Shown: positions 1-5,986, numbered from the stretch's first letter. The stretch: 6,031 nt of DNA from Alphaproteobacteria bacterium (GCA_017425725.1 JAFOXU010000195.1:1-6031); one strand, 5' to 3'. Notes: generated from the letters alone by a model not told the origin. A program made the numbers and translations.

Positions 1-938
1 TGTTCACGAACCAAATCAACACCGTATACCATTTCTGTTACAGGATGTTCAACCTGTAATCTTGTGTTCATTTCCAAGAAATAGAATTTGCCATCTTCGA
101 ACATAAATTCAAAAGTACCGGCACTTGTATATCCCATTTTTTTGGCAGCGTTTTTGCAAATTTCAATCATATCATCACGTTGTTTTTGTGATAATGCGGC
201 TGCTGGGCATTCTTCCATGACTTTCTGATTGCGTCTTTGTAAGGAACAGTCACGTTCACCAAATATAACAACGTTTCCATGCTTGTCGCCCAAAACCTGA
301 AATTCGATATGACGTGGGTGCAACAATAATTTTTCCATATACAACGTATCGTCACCAAATGCAGATTGTGCCTCGTTCTTGGTTAATTGATACGCTTCGC
401 CCATATCTTCTGCACGCATCACAGGGCGCATACCACGACCGCCACCACCCGCAGACGCCTTTAACATAACGGGGTATCCAATTTGTTCTGCAACATCCAG
501 TGCGTGTTCCAATGATTTTAATTCGCCATCAGAACCAGGTACCACAGGCAAACCGCATTTAATAGCAGTCTTTTTTGCATTAACCTTGTCGCCCATTTGT
601 GTAATCATTTCCGGTTCTGGGCCAATCCAAATCATACCGTGTTGTTCCACCTTGTGTGCAAAGTCTGCACGTTCAGATAAAAATCCATACCCAGGGTGAA
701 TTGCATCAGAATTTGTTAACAATGCAGCGGTTAAAATTGCAGACTCATTAAGATAAGAATCACGTGCAGGTGCTGGACCAATACATACAGATTCGTCCGC
801 CAATTGTACATGCATTGCATCCTTGTCAGCAGTTGAATATACAGCAACAGTACGAATCCCCATATCACGGCACGCACGAATGATACGCAGTGCAATTTCA
901 CCACGATTTGCGATTAAAACTTTTTTTATTTGTGACAT
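1..938 (-). CDS. accC: Acetyl-CoA carboxylase, biotin carboxylase subunit (3' end cut by window edge)
   Basis: Biotin carboxylase catalyses ATP-dependent carboxylation of the biotin on AccB, the first half-reaction of acetyl-CoA carboxylase in cytoplasmic fatty acid synthesis. Translating from the ATG at 938-936 gives 312 complete residues with no stop. It opens with MSQIKKVLIANRGEIALRII, the typical start of the N-terminal domain, with HPGYGFLSE at about 81-89. The ATP-grasp domain shows the glycine-rich loop GGGGRGM at 164-170 after a lysine at 160, ERDCSLQRRNQKVMEE at 228-243, and the metal and bicarbonate site EMNTRLQVEHPVTE at 289-302. Family members are about 450 residues, so roughly 135 C-terminal residues lie outside the window. 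The start is 5 nt after the accB stop with no clear Shine-Dalgarno, which suggests translational coupling. Asparagine at 237 replaces the E. coli histidine, which I take as ordinary family variation. Pyruvate and propionyl-CoA carboxylases share this domain, but the short AccB next door favours AccC. Confidence 0.96.
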   Translation of the reverse strand, partial: MSQIKKVLIANRGEIALRIIRACRDMGIRTVAVYSTADKDAMHVQLADESVCIGPAPARDSYLNESAILTAALLTNSDAIHPGYGFLSERADFAHKVEQHGMIWIGPEPEMITQMGDKVNAKKTAIKCGLPVVPGSDGELKSLEHALDVAEQIGYPVMLKASAGGGGRGMRPVMRAEDMGEAYQLTKNEAQSAFGDDTLYMEKLLLHPRHIEFQVLGDKHGNVVIFGERDCSLQRRNQKVMEECPAAALSQKQRDDMIEICKNAAKKMGYTSAGTFEFMFEDGKFYFLEMNTRLQVEHPVTEMVYGVDLVRE

Positions 939-943
939 GATTT

Positions 944-1381
944 TTATTCAATAACAATTAAAGGTTGATCAAACTCAACAGCTGCCCCATCTGTTACCAA
1001 GATTTCTTTTACAACGCCATCTTTATCAGATTTGATTGGGTTAAAGGTTTTCATTGCTTCGACCAACGCAACTGTATCGCCTGCCTTAACAGCACTGCCC
1101 ACAGAAACAAATGTATCTGCACCTGGTTCTGGTGCCAAATAAACAACACCGACCATTGGTGATTTCAATGCATAGCCATTAATAACAGGTTTTGTCTGTT
1201 TGTTATTTTCTTGTTTTGCATCTGTTGCAGCAACAGCAACTGTTGTTGCCACCTGTTGTTTTGAAAGATGAATATGTTTGCGATATACACCAAATAAAAA
1301 TTGGCGTTCCAAGTTCAGTTCTGTAATTCCCATATCATCCATGATTTTAGACATAGATTCAACGGTTGCACGAAATGACAT
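944..1381 (-). CDS. accB: Biotin carboxyl carrier protein of acetyl-CoA carboxylase
   Basis: AccB carries the covalently bound biotin that shuttles carboxyl groups from AccC to the carboxyltransferase AccA/AccD. The 145-residue product is close to the family's usual 150-160. Residues 1-35 form the N-terminal segment, residues about 36-70 a low-complexity linker rich in Ala, Gln, Lys and Thr, and residues about 71-145 the biotinyl domain. The biotinylation motif is EAMK at 108-111, with Lys111 as acceptor exactly 34 residues from the C-terminus, the same distance as in E. coli AccB. The sequence after it (TFNPIKSD) differs from the common MMNEIEAD but keeps the Asn. A Shine-Dalgarno-like AAGGG lies about 7 nt before the ATG. 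The gene is first in an accB-accC pair with its own promoter at 1425-1452. No aroQ, which often precedes accB, is present. Confidence 0.96.
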   Translation of the reverse strand: MSFRATVESMSKIMDDMGITELNLERQFLFGVYRKHIHLSKQQVATTVAVAATDAKQENNKQTKPVINGYALKSPMVGVVYLAPEPGADTFVSVGSAVKAGDTVALVEAMKTFNPIKSDKDGVVKEILVTDGAAVEFDQPLIVIE

Positions 1382-1424
1382 TTTTATCCCTTTTTGTTCT
1401 AATTATCTATCTCGCATTTATTGA

Positions 1425-1452
1425 ATTTTACCACAATCAGTAATATTGTCAA
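1425..1452 (-). promoter_or_regulatory. Promoter for accBC (sigma-70-like)
   Basis: Read on the minus strand, a perfect -35 box TTGACA (1452-1447) is followed by a 16-nt spacer and a -10 box TAAAAT (1430-1425, 5 of 6 consensus). The predicted start is near 1418, giving a leader of about 37 nt before the accB ATG. The -35 box overlaps the yidD stop codon (TGA, 1451-1449), so accBC can be transcribed independently of rnpA-yidD. I see no hairpin terminator between yidD and accB, so read-through from rnpA is also possible. Functional activity is inferred. Confidence 0.7.
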
Positions 1453-1667
1453 GGCACAGGGTCATAACCAAATCCACCACCTGGTCTGCAACGTGAAATT
1501 CTTTTAATCCCCAGGTATGTTCCACGCAGCGCACCATGTTTTTCAATGGCTTGTTTGGTGTATTCGCTGCATGTTGGTGTAAATCTGCATGCCTGCTTGC
1601 CACCAATAATTGGGGATATCATACATTGGTATACATGTACCATATATATTGCGATTTTTTTAAGCAT
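1449..1667 (-). CDS. yidD: Membrane protein insertion efficiency factor YidD
   Basis: YidD is a small membrane-associated protein that improves insertion of inner-membrane proteins, probably with the YidC insertase. The 72-residue product shows the family hallmarks: an N-terminal hydrophobic/amphipathic helix (residues 3-21), CRFTPTCSEY at 27-36 with conserved cysteines at 27 and 33, and RISRCRPGGGFGYDPVP at 56-72 with a third cysteine at 60. The length is normal for the family. The start ATG overlaps the last 8 nt of rnpA (ATGCTTAA), the usual coupling of these two genes, and there is only a weak purine-rich ribosome binding site (AAGAAA) inside rnpA. In most bacteria yidC follows, but here the next genes are accB and accC. 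Confidence 0.95.
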   Translation of the reverse strand: MLKKIAIYMVHVYQCMISPIIGGKQACRFTPTCSEYTKQAIEKHGALRGTYLGIKRISRCRPGGGFGYDPVP

Positions 1668-2004
1668 TGATTTCTTGTTTTTTCAGATAGTGTAACGCCT
1701 TGCGCATGGCATCACGACCAGATTCACGATCTGCGTTTAATATGTCTCGTCTGATAACGAATATATAGTCCCAATCACTGCGCAACATTTTTTCATTATA
1801 CGCAATCCAGTCACGTGTCAGTCGTTTGGCACGATTTCTGTCCACCGCGTGTTTAAAAGTCTTTTTAGTAACAATCAGTCCATATCTGGCATCATCAGGG
1901 TATTTTGCCGGCTTTGCACGTACTAAAAAATATGCACAACGTGCAATCGGGTCATTTTCGCCCGCCAGAAAGTCAGAATGATTTTTTATTGTATTTCGTT
2001 TCAT
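1660..2004 (-). CDS. rnpA: Ribonuclease P protein component
   Basis: RnpA is the protein subunit of RNase P. It binds the catalytic RNA and helps it remove 5' leaders from pre-tRNAs. The 114-residue basic protein is of normal length. It shows the hydrophobic strand GLIVTKK at 42-48, followed by the signature RNR motif, here DRNRAKRLTRDW at 55-66, and then the strand DYIFVIRRD at 79-87. The N-terminal sequence KRNTIKNHSDFLAG fits the usual start, in which a short basic segment leads into the 'F' that begins the first helix. An AAGG ribosome binding site (2014-2011) sits 6 nt before the ATG. Its usual upstream neighbour rpmH is missing: mreB is transcribed divergently from just upstream. I found no convincing -35/-10 pair for rnpA in 2005-2122, although AT-rich TATATT and TAATAT boxes are present. 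Confidence 0.95.
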   Translation of the reverse strand: MKRNTIKNHSDFLAGENDPIARCAYFLVRAKPAKYPDDARYGLIVTKKTFKHAVDRNRAKRLTRDWIAYNEKMLRSDWDYIFVIRRDILNADRESGRDAMRKALHYLKKQEINA

Positions 2005-2060
2005 ATCAGGCCTTATATTATCACAATATATAATAAATCAAATAAATTTGTGTGCATGCC

Positions 2061-2089
2061 TTGATTTTTTGAATATCGTGATTTATAGT
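2061..2089 (+). promoter_or_regulatory. Promoter for mreB (sigma-70-like)
   Basis: A -35 box TTGATT (2061-2066), a 17-nt spacer and a -10 box TATAGT (2084-2089, 5 of 6 consensus) place transcription start near 2096, about 27 nt before the ATG at 2123. This also argues against a longer mreB reading frame from the TTG at 2048, since that start would lie upstream of the promoter. The 118 bp between rnpA and mreB is strongly AT-rich and must hold the divergent rnpA promoter as well. Confidence 0.6.
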
Positions 2090-2122
2090 TCAAAAAAATC
2101 AAAATTTTATGTGGGGTTTAAT

Positions 2123-3172
2123 ATGTATAACTGGTTGATGAAGTTTTTTTCTGCGGACATGGCGATTGACTTGGGTACCGCAAACACATTGATTTATGTC
2201 AAGGGACGTGGAATTGTTTTGAATGAACCTTCTGTTGTTGCTGTGTCTGAAAACCGCTTGATTGGACGTAAAGAAATATTGGCAGTCGGAACAGAAGCGA
2301 AACAGATGTTTGGTCGTACACCTGGCACAATTTCTGCTGTCCGCCCATTACGTGATGGTGTTATTGCAGACTTTGAAGTTGCCGAAGAAATGATAAAATA
2401 TTTTATTCGCAAGGTTCATCATCGCAGTCCGTTAGCTGCCCCATTAATTATTATTTGTGTACCATCATGTGCAACACAGGTGGAACGTCGTGCTATCCAA
2501 GAAGCGGCCGATGCCGCTGGCGCACGCAAGGTTTATATTGTCGAAGAATCAACGGCCGCTGCGATTGGCGCAGGATTGCCTGTTGAAAAACCTGTTGGTT
2601 CAATGGTCTTGGATATTGGCGGTGGTACAACAGAAGTTGCAGTTATGTCATTGGGTGGAATTGTTTATTCAAATGCTGTGCGTACTGCTGGTGATCAGAT
2701 GGATGTTGATATTATTGATTATGTACGCAAATCTAAAAATCTGTTAATTGGTGAAAATACAGCCGAAGAAATTAAAAAGAGAATTGGTAACGCAATTCCA
2801 CCAAAAGATAAAGAAAAAGAATTGACTATGAAGATAAAGGGTCGTGACTTGATGTCTGGCACCCCAAGAGAGGCCGTTGTTACAGAATCGCAAATTGCAT
2901 CTGCGCTGGCACAAACAGTGTCCAAGATTGTAAATACTGTACGTCAGGCATTGGAATTAACACCGCCGGAATTGTCTGCGGATATTGCTGATTTTGGTAT
3001 CGCAATGACAGGTGGTGGTTCGTTGTTACGTGGCTTAGATACTGCGATTCGTATGGCGACAGGCTTGCCCGTGTTCTTGGTTGATAATCCGTTGGCATGC
3101 GTTGCATGTGGCAGTGGAAAGATGTTATCAAATCTGGACAAGAACAAACACGTTCTGCAAACAATGTATTAA
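2123..3172 (+). CDS. mreB: Rod shape-determining protein MreB
   Basis: MreB is the bacterial actin homologue. It polymerises with ATP into membrane-bound filaments that organise lateral cell-wall synthesis, so the organism is probably rod-shaped or curved. I chose the ATG at 2123 (349 residues, close to E. coli's 347), with GTGGGG 6 nt upstream. The open frame extends back to a TTG at 2048, but that would add 25 residues unlike the family. Actin-fold motifs appear in order: phosphate-1 loop DLGTAN at 16-21, VEES at 140-143 in the central region, phosphate-2 DIGGGTTE at 164-171, GDQMD at 190-194, and the adenosine motif TGGGS at 296-300. The N-terminus MYNWLMKFF is amphipathic and suits membrane attachment. 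The stretch at 218-250 (IGNAIPPKDKEKEL... IKGRDLM) is a few residues longer than the E. coli version and resembles alphaproteobacterial MreB as I recall it. The gene stands alone: a terminator follows at once and no mreC/mreD is present. Confidence 0.96.
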   Translation: MYNWLMKFFSADMAIDLGTANTLIYVKGRGIVLNEPSVVAVSENRLIGRKEILAVGTEAKQMFGRTPGTISAVRPLRDGVIADFEVAEEMIKYFIRKVHHRSPLAAPLIIICVPSCATQVERRAIQEAADAAGARKVYIVEESTAAAIGAGLPVEKPVGSMVLDIGGGTTEVAVMSLGGIVYSNAVRTAGDQMDVDIIDYVRKSKNLLIGENTAEEIKKRIGNAIPPKDKEKELTMKIKGRDLMSGTPREAVVTESQIASALAQTVSKIVNTVRQALELTPPELSADIADFGIAMTGGGSLLRGLDTAIRMATGLPVFLVDNPLACVACGSGKMLSNLDKNKHVLQTMY

Positions 3173-3201
3173 AAAAAAGCCGGTGTTTACCGGCTTTTTT
3201 T
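3171..3201. terminator. Bidirectional intrinsic terminator shared by mreB and tolC-macA
   Basis: The arms GCCGGT (3179-3184) and ACCGGC (3189-3194) pair perfectly around a GTTT loop. They are flanked by eight A's on the left (3171-3178) and seven T's on the right (3195-3201), so the hairpin has a U-tract in both directions. It lies exactly between two convergent genes: the mreB stop codon is at its left edge and the macA stop codon (3202-3200) at its right edge. It should therefore end both transcripts. Confidence 0.9.
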
Positions 3202-4417
3202 ATGGCCTTGGACCACGCATAGGGTTGCCCATCTTTTGATTGTTTTTATTTGATGTCATTGAACCAACACGACCTGTTACAATTTTGTCACCAACCTGAA
3301 TTTCATCAGATATAATTTCTGTTTCTGTGGCGGTGGACAAACCTTTTGTATATGGAATCATTGTCAATTCACCATTACGTAATATCGCCAAGTGTGTTTG
3401 TGGTGTTGCACCATTTGCATCCGTGGTTATATGGTTAAAATTACGTACCAAGAATGCGGAATTAGATGTTTTCCATACATTGTCACGTTCTGAAATAATA
3501 ATTGTTACAAATGCTGTCATGCCCGGCATTAAACGTAAATCTGTATTATCAACATTGATAACAACAGTATAAACGACAACGTTTGATGTTGTGGTTGGTG
3601 ACAGTCGAATCTGACGAACAACACCGTTAAAAGTTTCTGTTGGATATGCATCAACTGTAAATGTTACATTTTGACCTTCTTTGATAACACCGATGTCTGC
3701 TTCGGATACAGATGTTTCGATTTGCATTTTTGTTAAATCTTCGGCAATTTCGAACAAGTCGGGTGTTTGGAAAGACGCAGCAACGGTTTGTCCAACATCA
3801 ACCTTGCGTGATATAACAGTGCCATCAACAGGTGATGCAATTGTTGCATAACCAAGATTTGTAACAGCACGTTCATATTGTGATTGCATACGATTTACAG
3901 ATTGTTCTGATTGTTCATATGCGGTTAGCGATTGTTCCATTTCTGCACGTGAAATCATATCACCTTCGTACAGCATTTTATTACGTTCATATTCATTTTT
4001 TGCAAAGTTTCGTTGTGAAACAGCACTGTCTAATGATGCCTTGGCTTCGTCAACAGATGCCTGTAACACAGATGGTTCAATTGTTAACAGAATGTCGCCT
4101 TTTTTTACCTTGGTATTAAAGTCCACATACAAATTATCAATTGTTCCAGAAACTTGTGAACCAACGTTTACAGTGTTTACAGGTTGTATTTCACCTGTTG
4201 CACTGACGACATGACGTAAATCGCCACGTGTAATGTTTATAGTTGCATATTCTTGTTGGTCATCAGACTTTCCTGCAAAGAAATATATTCCGCCACCAAT
4301 CAGTGCCGCCAACAGCAAAATCCACCATTTTTTACGCCATATAAATCGAAATATCCGACCAATTAATGATGGGCGTTTTTTTTGTGATACAACTTTTTCT
4401 TGTTTATTTTTCGCCAT
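3200..4417 (-). CDS. macA: MacA-type periplasmic adaptor (membrane fusion protein) of a tripartite exporter
   Basis: A 405-residue adaptor that would link an inner-membrane transporter to a TolC channel. The frame is open back to 4600, but the ATG at 4417 is chosen because AAGGAG lies 9 nt upstream and the family start fits; it overlaps the end of tolC by 14 nt. A basic cytoplasmic N-terminus (residues 1-31) leads to one membrane segment at about 32-48. The periplasmic part has the first half of the lipoyl domain (about 85-114), an alpha-helical hairpin (about 115-188), the second lipoyl half with SPVDGTVISRKVDVGQTVAASF (split here: SPVDGTVISR at 195-204, then KVDVGQTVAASF), and beta-barrel and membrane-proximal domains. 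At the hairpin tip, Arg145, Leu149 and Ser156 match the R-x3-L-x6-S 'RLS' TolC-contact motif. The VAASFQTPDLFEIA stretch is typical of MacA, whose usual partner is the ABC transporter MacB. No macB follows, so the substrate and partner are unknown. Confidence 0.88.
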   Translation of the reverse strand: MAKNKQEKVVSQKKRPSLIGRIFRFIWRKKWWILLLAALIGGGIYFFAGKSDDQQEYATINITRGDLRHVVSATGEIQPVNTVNVGSQVSGTIDNLYVDFNTKVKKGDILLTIEPSVLQASVDEAKASLDSAVSQRNFAKNEYERNKMLYEGDMISRAEMEQSLTAYEQSEQSVNRMQSQYERAVTNLGYATIASPVDGTVISRKVDVGQTVAASFQTPDLFEIAEDLTKMQIETSVSEADIGVIKEGQNVTFTVDAYPTETFNGVVRQIRLSPTTTSNVVVYTVVINVDNTDLRLMPGMTAFVTIIISERDNVWKTSNSAFLVRNFNHITTDANGATPQTHLAILRNGELTMIPYTKGLSTATETEIISDEIQVGDKIVTGRVGSMTSNKNNQKMGNPMRGPRP

Positions 4418-5741
4418 CTTCTCTCTCTCCTTCCAGTTCTGCCTTGATGTCACCAACAGCCAACGCAACAGCCGCACGTTTTGTGTATAAATCATATTTA
4501 GCAGCGTTGTTTTGTTTTTCTGCACTAACCAGTTCAGATTGTGCTGTTTGCCAGTCCAACATTGTTGCACGTCCGACCTTGTACATGCCAGCTGTGACAC
4601 GTTCGCTTTCTGTTGCAGACTTTAACAATGTTTCTGTTTGTTTTAAAACTGTTTGTGCAGTTTTATAATTTTGATACGCAGTAAATATATCAAGTGTTGC
4701 GTTATCTTGTGTACTGCGTTCTTGTTCCACTGCCCTGTCATAGTTAACAGATGCCGCACGTGCATTATATAAATTTGCAAATCCTGCAAACAGTGGCATA
4801 GATGCCCTGATACCAATGCTGCCACTGATGTTATCTGTGCCGGCGCCATATGTTTCAGATGGTGTATCATTCCAAGATACAGAACCAGATGCAGATATTG
4901 ATGGCAGATTACTTAAAAACACGCTGTTTCGTCTGTGCCATGCGGCATCTTTGTTCGCAGTTGCACGTAATAAATCAGGTCTTGTTTTTTGCGCTTGTTC
5001 AAACAATTCATCCAACGATTTTGTGTCGGCCAAACTGCCAATATCTGATGACATATCGGCAATTTCAATATCTTGGTTTGCAGCAAAAGATAATTTTGCC
5101 AGCAGTGCGCCTTTGGCGATTTCACGATTGTTTTTTGCACGTTCTAAATCAAGATCACGACTGGCCAATGTTGTGTCTGCCTTTAATACATCGGCACGTG
5201 CAACAGAACCTGCCTTGAATTTTTTTTGTGCAGTATCACGTGCAGTTTGCGCAACATCACGCAACATCTGTGCAGATTTAACGTCTGCGTTAGCATTCAG
5301 TAATGAATAATAAGAACCAATTAATCCATAAATATAATTTTGAACTGTTTCATCATATTCAAATCCAGTTGCACGCCACGATGCAGATGCCTGATTTAAA
5401 TCTGATAACCTTTTTCCAAAATCAAAAATTAAATAAGACGCAGACAACGATGCGCCATATGACCAATCGCCCCACTGTTCATTACGGTATGGCAATGATG
5501 CGTTTGCGCCAATATTCACACTGGGCAAATAAGATGCGTAATTTGCGTTTTTAGACAATCTTGCAGACTCATAAGATAAATAAGATGCTGTTGTCTGTGG
5601 GTTTCGACACAAACCCAACTCGATTATTTCGGGTAATGTCAATTTTCCTTCTGGCACAGTTGTTCGTGTCATACAATCATTTTCCTGTGCAAAAACAGAA
5701 AAAGGCATCAAAAAAACCGATAAAAGTGCAAGTTTTCTCAT
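4404..5741 (-). CDS. tolC: TolC-family outer-membrane efflux channel
   Basis: A 445-residue outer-membrane channel protein; three copies would form the beta-barrel and periplasmic tunnel through which a tripartite pump or secretion system exports its substrate. An N-terminal signal peptide (MRKLALLSVFLMPFSVFA, predicted cut after residue 18) is followed by cysteines 23 and 45, the latter in ELGLCRNP, as seen in a TolC subgroup where they may form a disulfide. Two outer-membrane-efflux repeats follow, each a long-helix/beta-strand unit: the first contains the strand end FDFGKR and helix motif GSVARADVLKA, the second has the matching PLFAGF and a GRATMLDWQTA helix. The length is normal for TolC-like proteins. 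The ribosome binding site is a weak GAGAGAGAGA tract. The gene is first in a tolC-macA operon with its own promoter. The gene symbol is a family-level label: NodT/OprM-type members are related, but no lipoprotein cysteine signal is present. Confidence 0.9.
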   Translation of the reverse strand: MRKLALLSVFLMPFSVFAQENDCMTRTTVPEGKLTLPEIIELGLCRNPQTTASYLSYESARLSKNANYASYLPSVNIGANASLPYRNEQWGDWSYGASLSASYLIFDFGKRLSDLNQASASWRATGFEYDETVQNYIYGLIGSYYSLLNANADVKSAQMLRDVAQTARDTAQKKFKAGSVARADVLKADTTLASRDLDLERAKNNREIAKGALLAKLSFAANQDIEIADMSSDIGSLADTKSLDELFEQAQKTRPDLLRATANKDAAWHRRNSVFLSNLPSISASGSVSWNDTPSETYGAGTDNISGSIGIRASMPLFAGFANLYNARAASVNYDRAVEQERSTQDNATLDIFTAYQNYKTAQTVLKQTETLLKSATESERVTAGMYKVGRATMLDWQTAQSELVSAEKQNNAAKYDLYTKRAAVALAVGDIKAELEGEREDGEK

Positions 5742-5772
5742 AAATTCTCTCTCTCATAAAAATTTCTTTATA

Positions 5773-5800
5773 ATTATACAATTTTTCTATTGAATTACAA
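5773..5800 (-). promoter_or_regulatory. Promoter for the tolC-macA operon (sigma-70-like)
   Basis: On the minus strand a -35 box TTGTAA (5800-5795) is followed by a 16-nt spacer and a perfect -10 box TATAAT (5778-5773). The expected start is near 5766, about 25 nt before the tolC ATG. The -35 box shares base 5795 with the -35 box of the divergent tRNA promoter. Confidence 0.75.
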
Positions 5801-5818
5801 TTTTTTTTTGCGTAATAT
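5790..5818 (+). promoter_or_regulatory. Promoter for tRNA-Cys (sigma-70-like)
   Basis: A -35 box TTGAAT (5790-5795), a 17-nt spacer that includes a nine-T run, and a -10 box TAATAT (5813-5818, 4 of 6 consensus) place the start near A5825, about 9 nt before the mature tRNA 5' end. The short leader would be removed by RNase P, whose protein subunit RnpA is encoded in this window. Confidence 0.6.
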
Positions 5819-5833
5819 GGCATCACTGGTTCA

Positions 5834-5907
5834 GGCCTGGTGGCAGAGTGGTTATGCAGAGGACTGCAAATCCTTCTATGCCGGTTCGATTCCGACCCAG
5901 GCCTCCA
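5834..5907 (+). tRNA. tRNA-Cys (anticodon GCA)
   Basis: The 74-nt sequence folds into a cloverleaf. The acceptor stem GGCCTGG/CCAGGCC is seven perfect pairs, the D-stem is G-C, C-G and A-T plus a G.A at 13.22, the anticodon stem is five pairs (27 G.T wobble), and the loop CTGCAAA holds anticodon GCA at 5866-5868. The T-loop is TTCGATT. The discriminator base is T (U73), the main identity element for cysteinyl-tRNA synthetase, and the CCA end is encoded. The length equals E. coli tRNA-Cys and the D-arm layout is the same. One oddity is that T-stem position 50.64 (5881 and 5895) is C.A rather than a pair. A promoter and a terminator flank it closely, so it is transcribed as a single tRNA. Confidence 0.96.
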
Positions 5908-5911
5908 AAAT

Positions 5912-5938
5912 AAAAACGCCCCATCGTGGGCGTTTTTT
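5912..5938 (+). terminator. Intrinsic terminator of tRNA-Cys
   Basis: AAAAACGCCC (5912-5921) pairs with GGGCGTTTTT (5928-5937) around the loop CATCGT. The GC core is followed by a run of six T's (5933-5938). It lies 4 nt after the tRNA CCA end. The A-run on the left gives it some potential to work on the minus strand as well. Confidence 0.85.
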
Positions 5939-5941
5939 GTT

Positions 5942-5969
5942 TTGAAATAAATGCACATATGTGTATGAT
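5942..5969 (+). promoter_or_regulatory. Possible promoter reading off the right edge, with a palindrome in the spacer
   Basis: A -35-like TTGAAA (5942-5947, 5 of 6 consensus), a 16-nt spacer and a -10-like TATGAT (5964-5969, 5 of 6) predict a start near 5976. The perfect 10-bp palindrome CACATATGTG (5954-5963) fills the downstream part of the spacer and abuts the -10 box, a position where a repressor would block polymerase. In AT-rich DNA such boxes occur by chance, so the assignment is tentative. Confidence 0.4.
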
Positions 5970-5986
5970 TACAATCATGATTACAA
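5965..5986 (+). repeat. Imperfect 12-bp tandem duplication (ATGATTACAA twice) forming an inverted repeat
   Basis: ATGATTACAA occurs at 5965-5974 and again at 5977-5986, separated by TC, giving a period of 12 bp. Within it ATGATT (5965-5970) and AATCAT (5973-5978) form a 6-bp inverted repeat around AC. Because 12 is a multiple of three, the duplication doubles a potential start codon in the same frame. It could be a slippage duplication or an operator overlapping the predicted transcription start. Confidence 0.8.

Noticed and set aside
1418..1606. 62-residue minus-strand frame overlapping yidD
   Set aside because: It is an out-of-frame shadow of yidD, which has all its family motifs intact.
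2015..2035. AT-rich inverted repeat TTATAT/ATATAA between rnpA and mreB
   Set aside because: Short arms of only A and T in strongly AT-rich DNA are expected by chance. It may overlap the rnpA -10 region, but no supported operator or terminator can be claimed.
2048..2122. 25-residue N-terminal extension of mreB from a TTG at 2048
   Set aside because: The added residues do not resemble MreB, a good promoter lies at 2061-2089 inside the extension, and the ATG at 2123 gives the family length with an upstream G-rich ribosome site.
4418..4600. 61-residue N-terminal extension of macA inside tolC
   Set aside because: It is tolC coding sequence in another frame. The ATG at 4417 has AAGGAG at a suitable distance and yields the expected basic tail plus single membrane helix.
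4816..5310. 164-residue plus-strand open frame antisense to tolC
   Set aside because: It lies wholly within a clear TolC coding region, has no recognisable domain, and its composition is that expected from the complement of tolC codons.
5677..5958. 93-residue minus-strand frame spanning the tRNA complement
   Set aside because: Its GSESNRHRR and HNHSATRP segments are the well-known spurious peptides that arise from reading tRNA genes on the wrong strand, and it overlaps the tolC signal peptide region.
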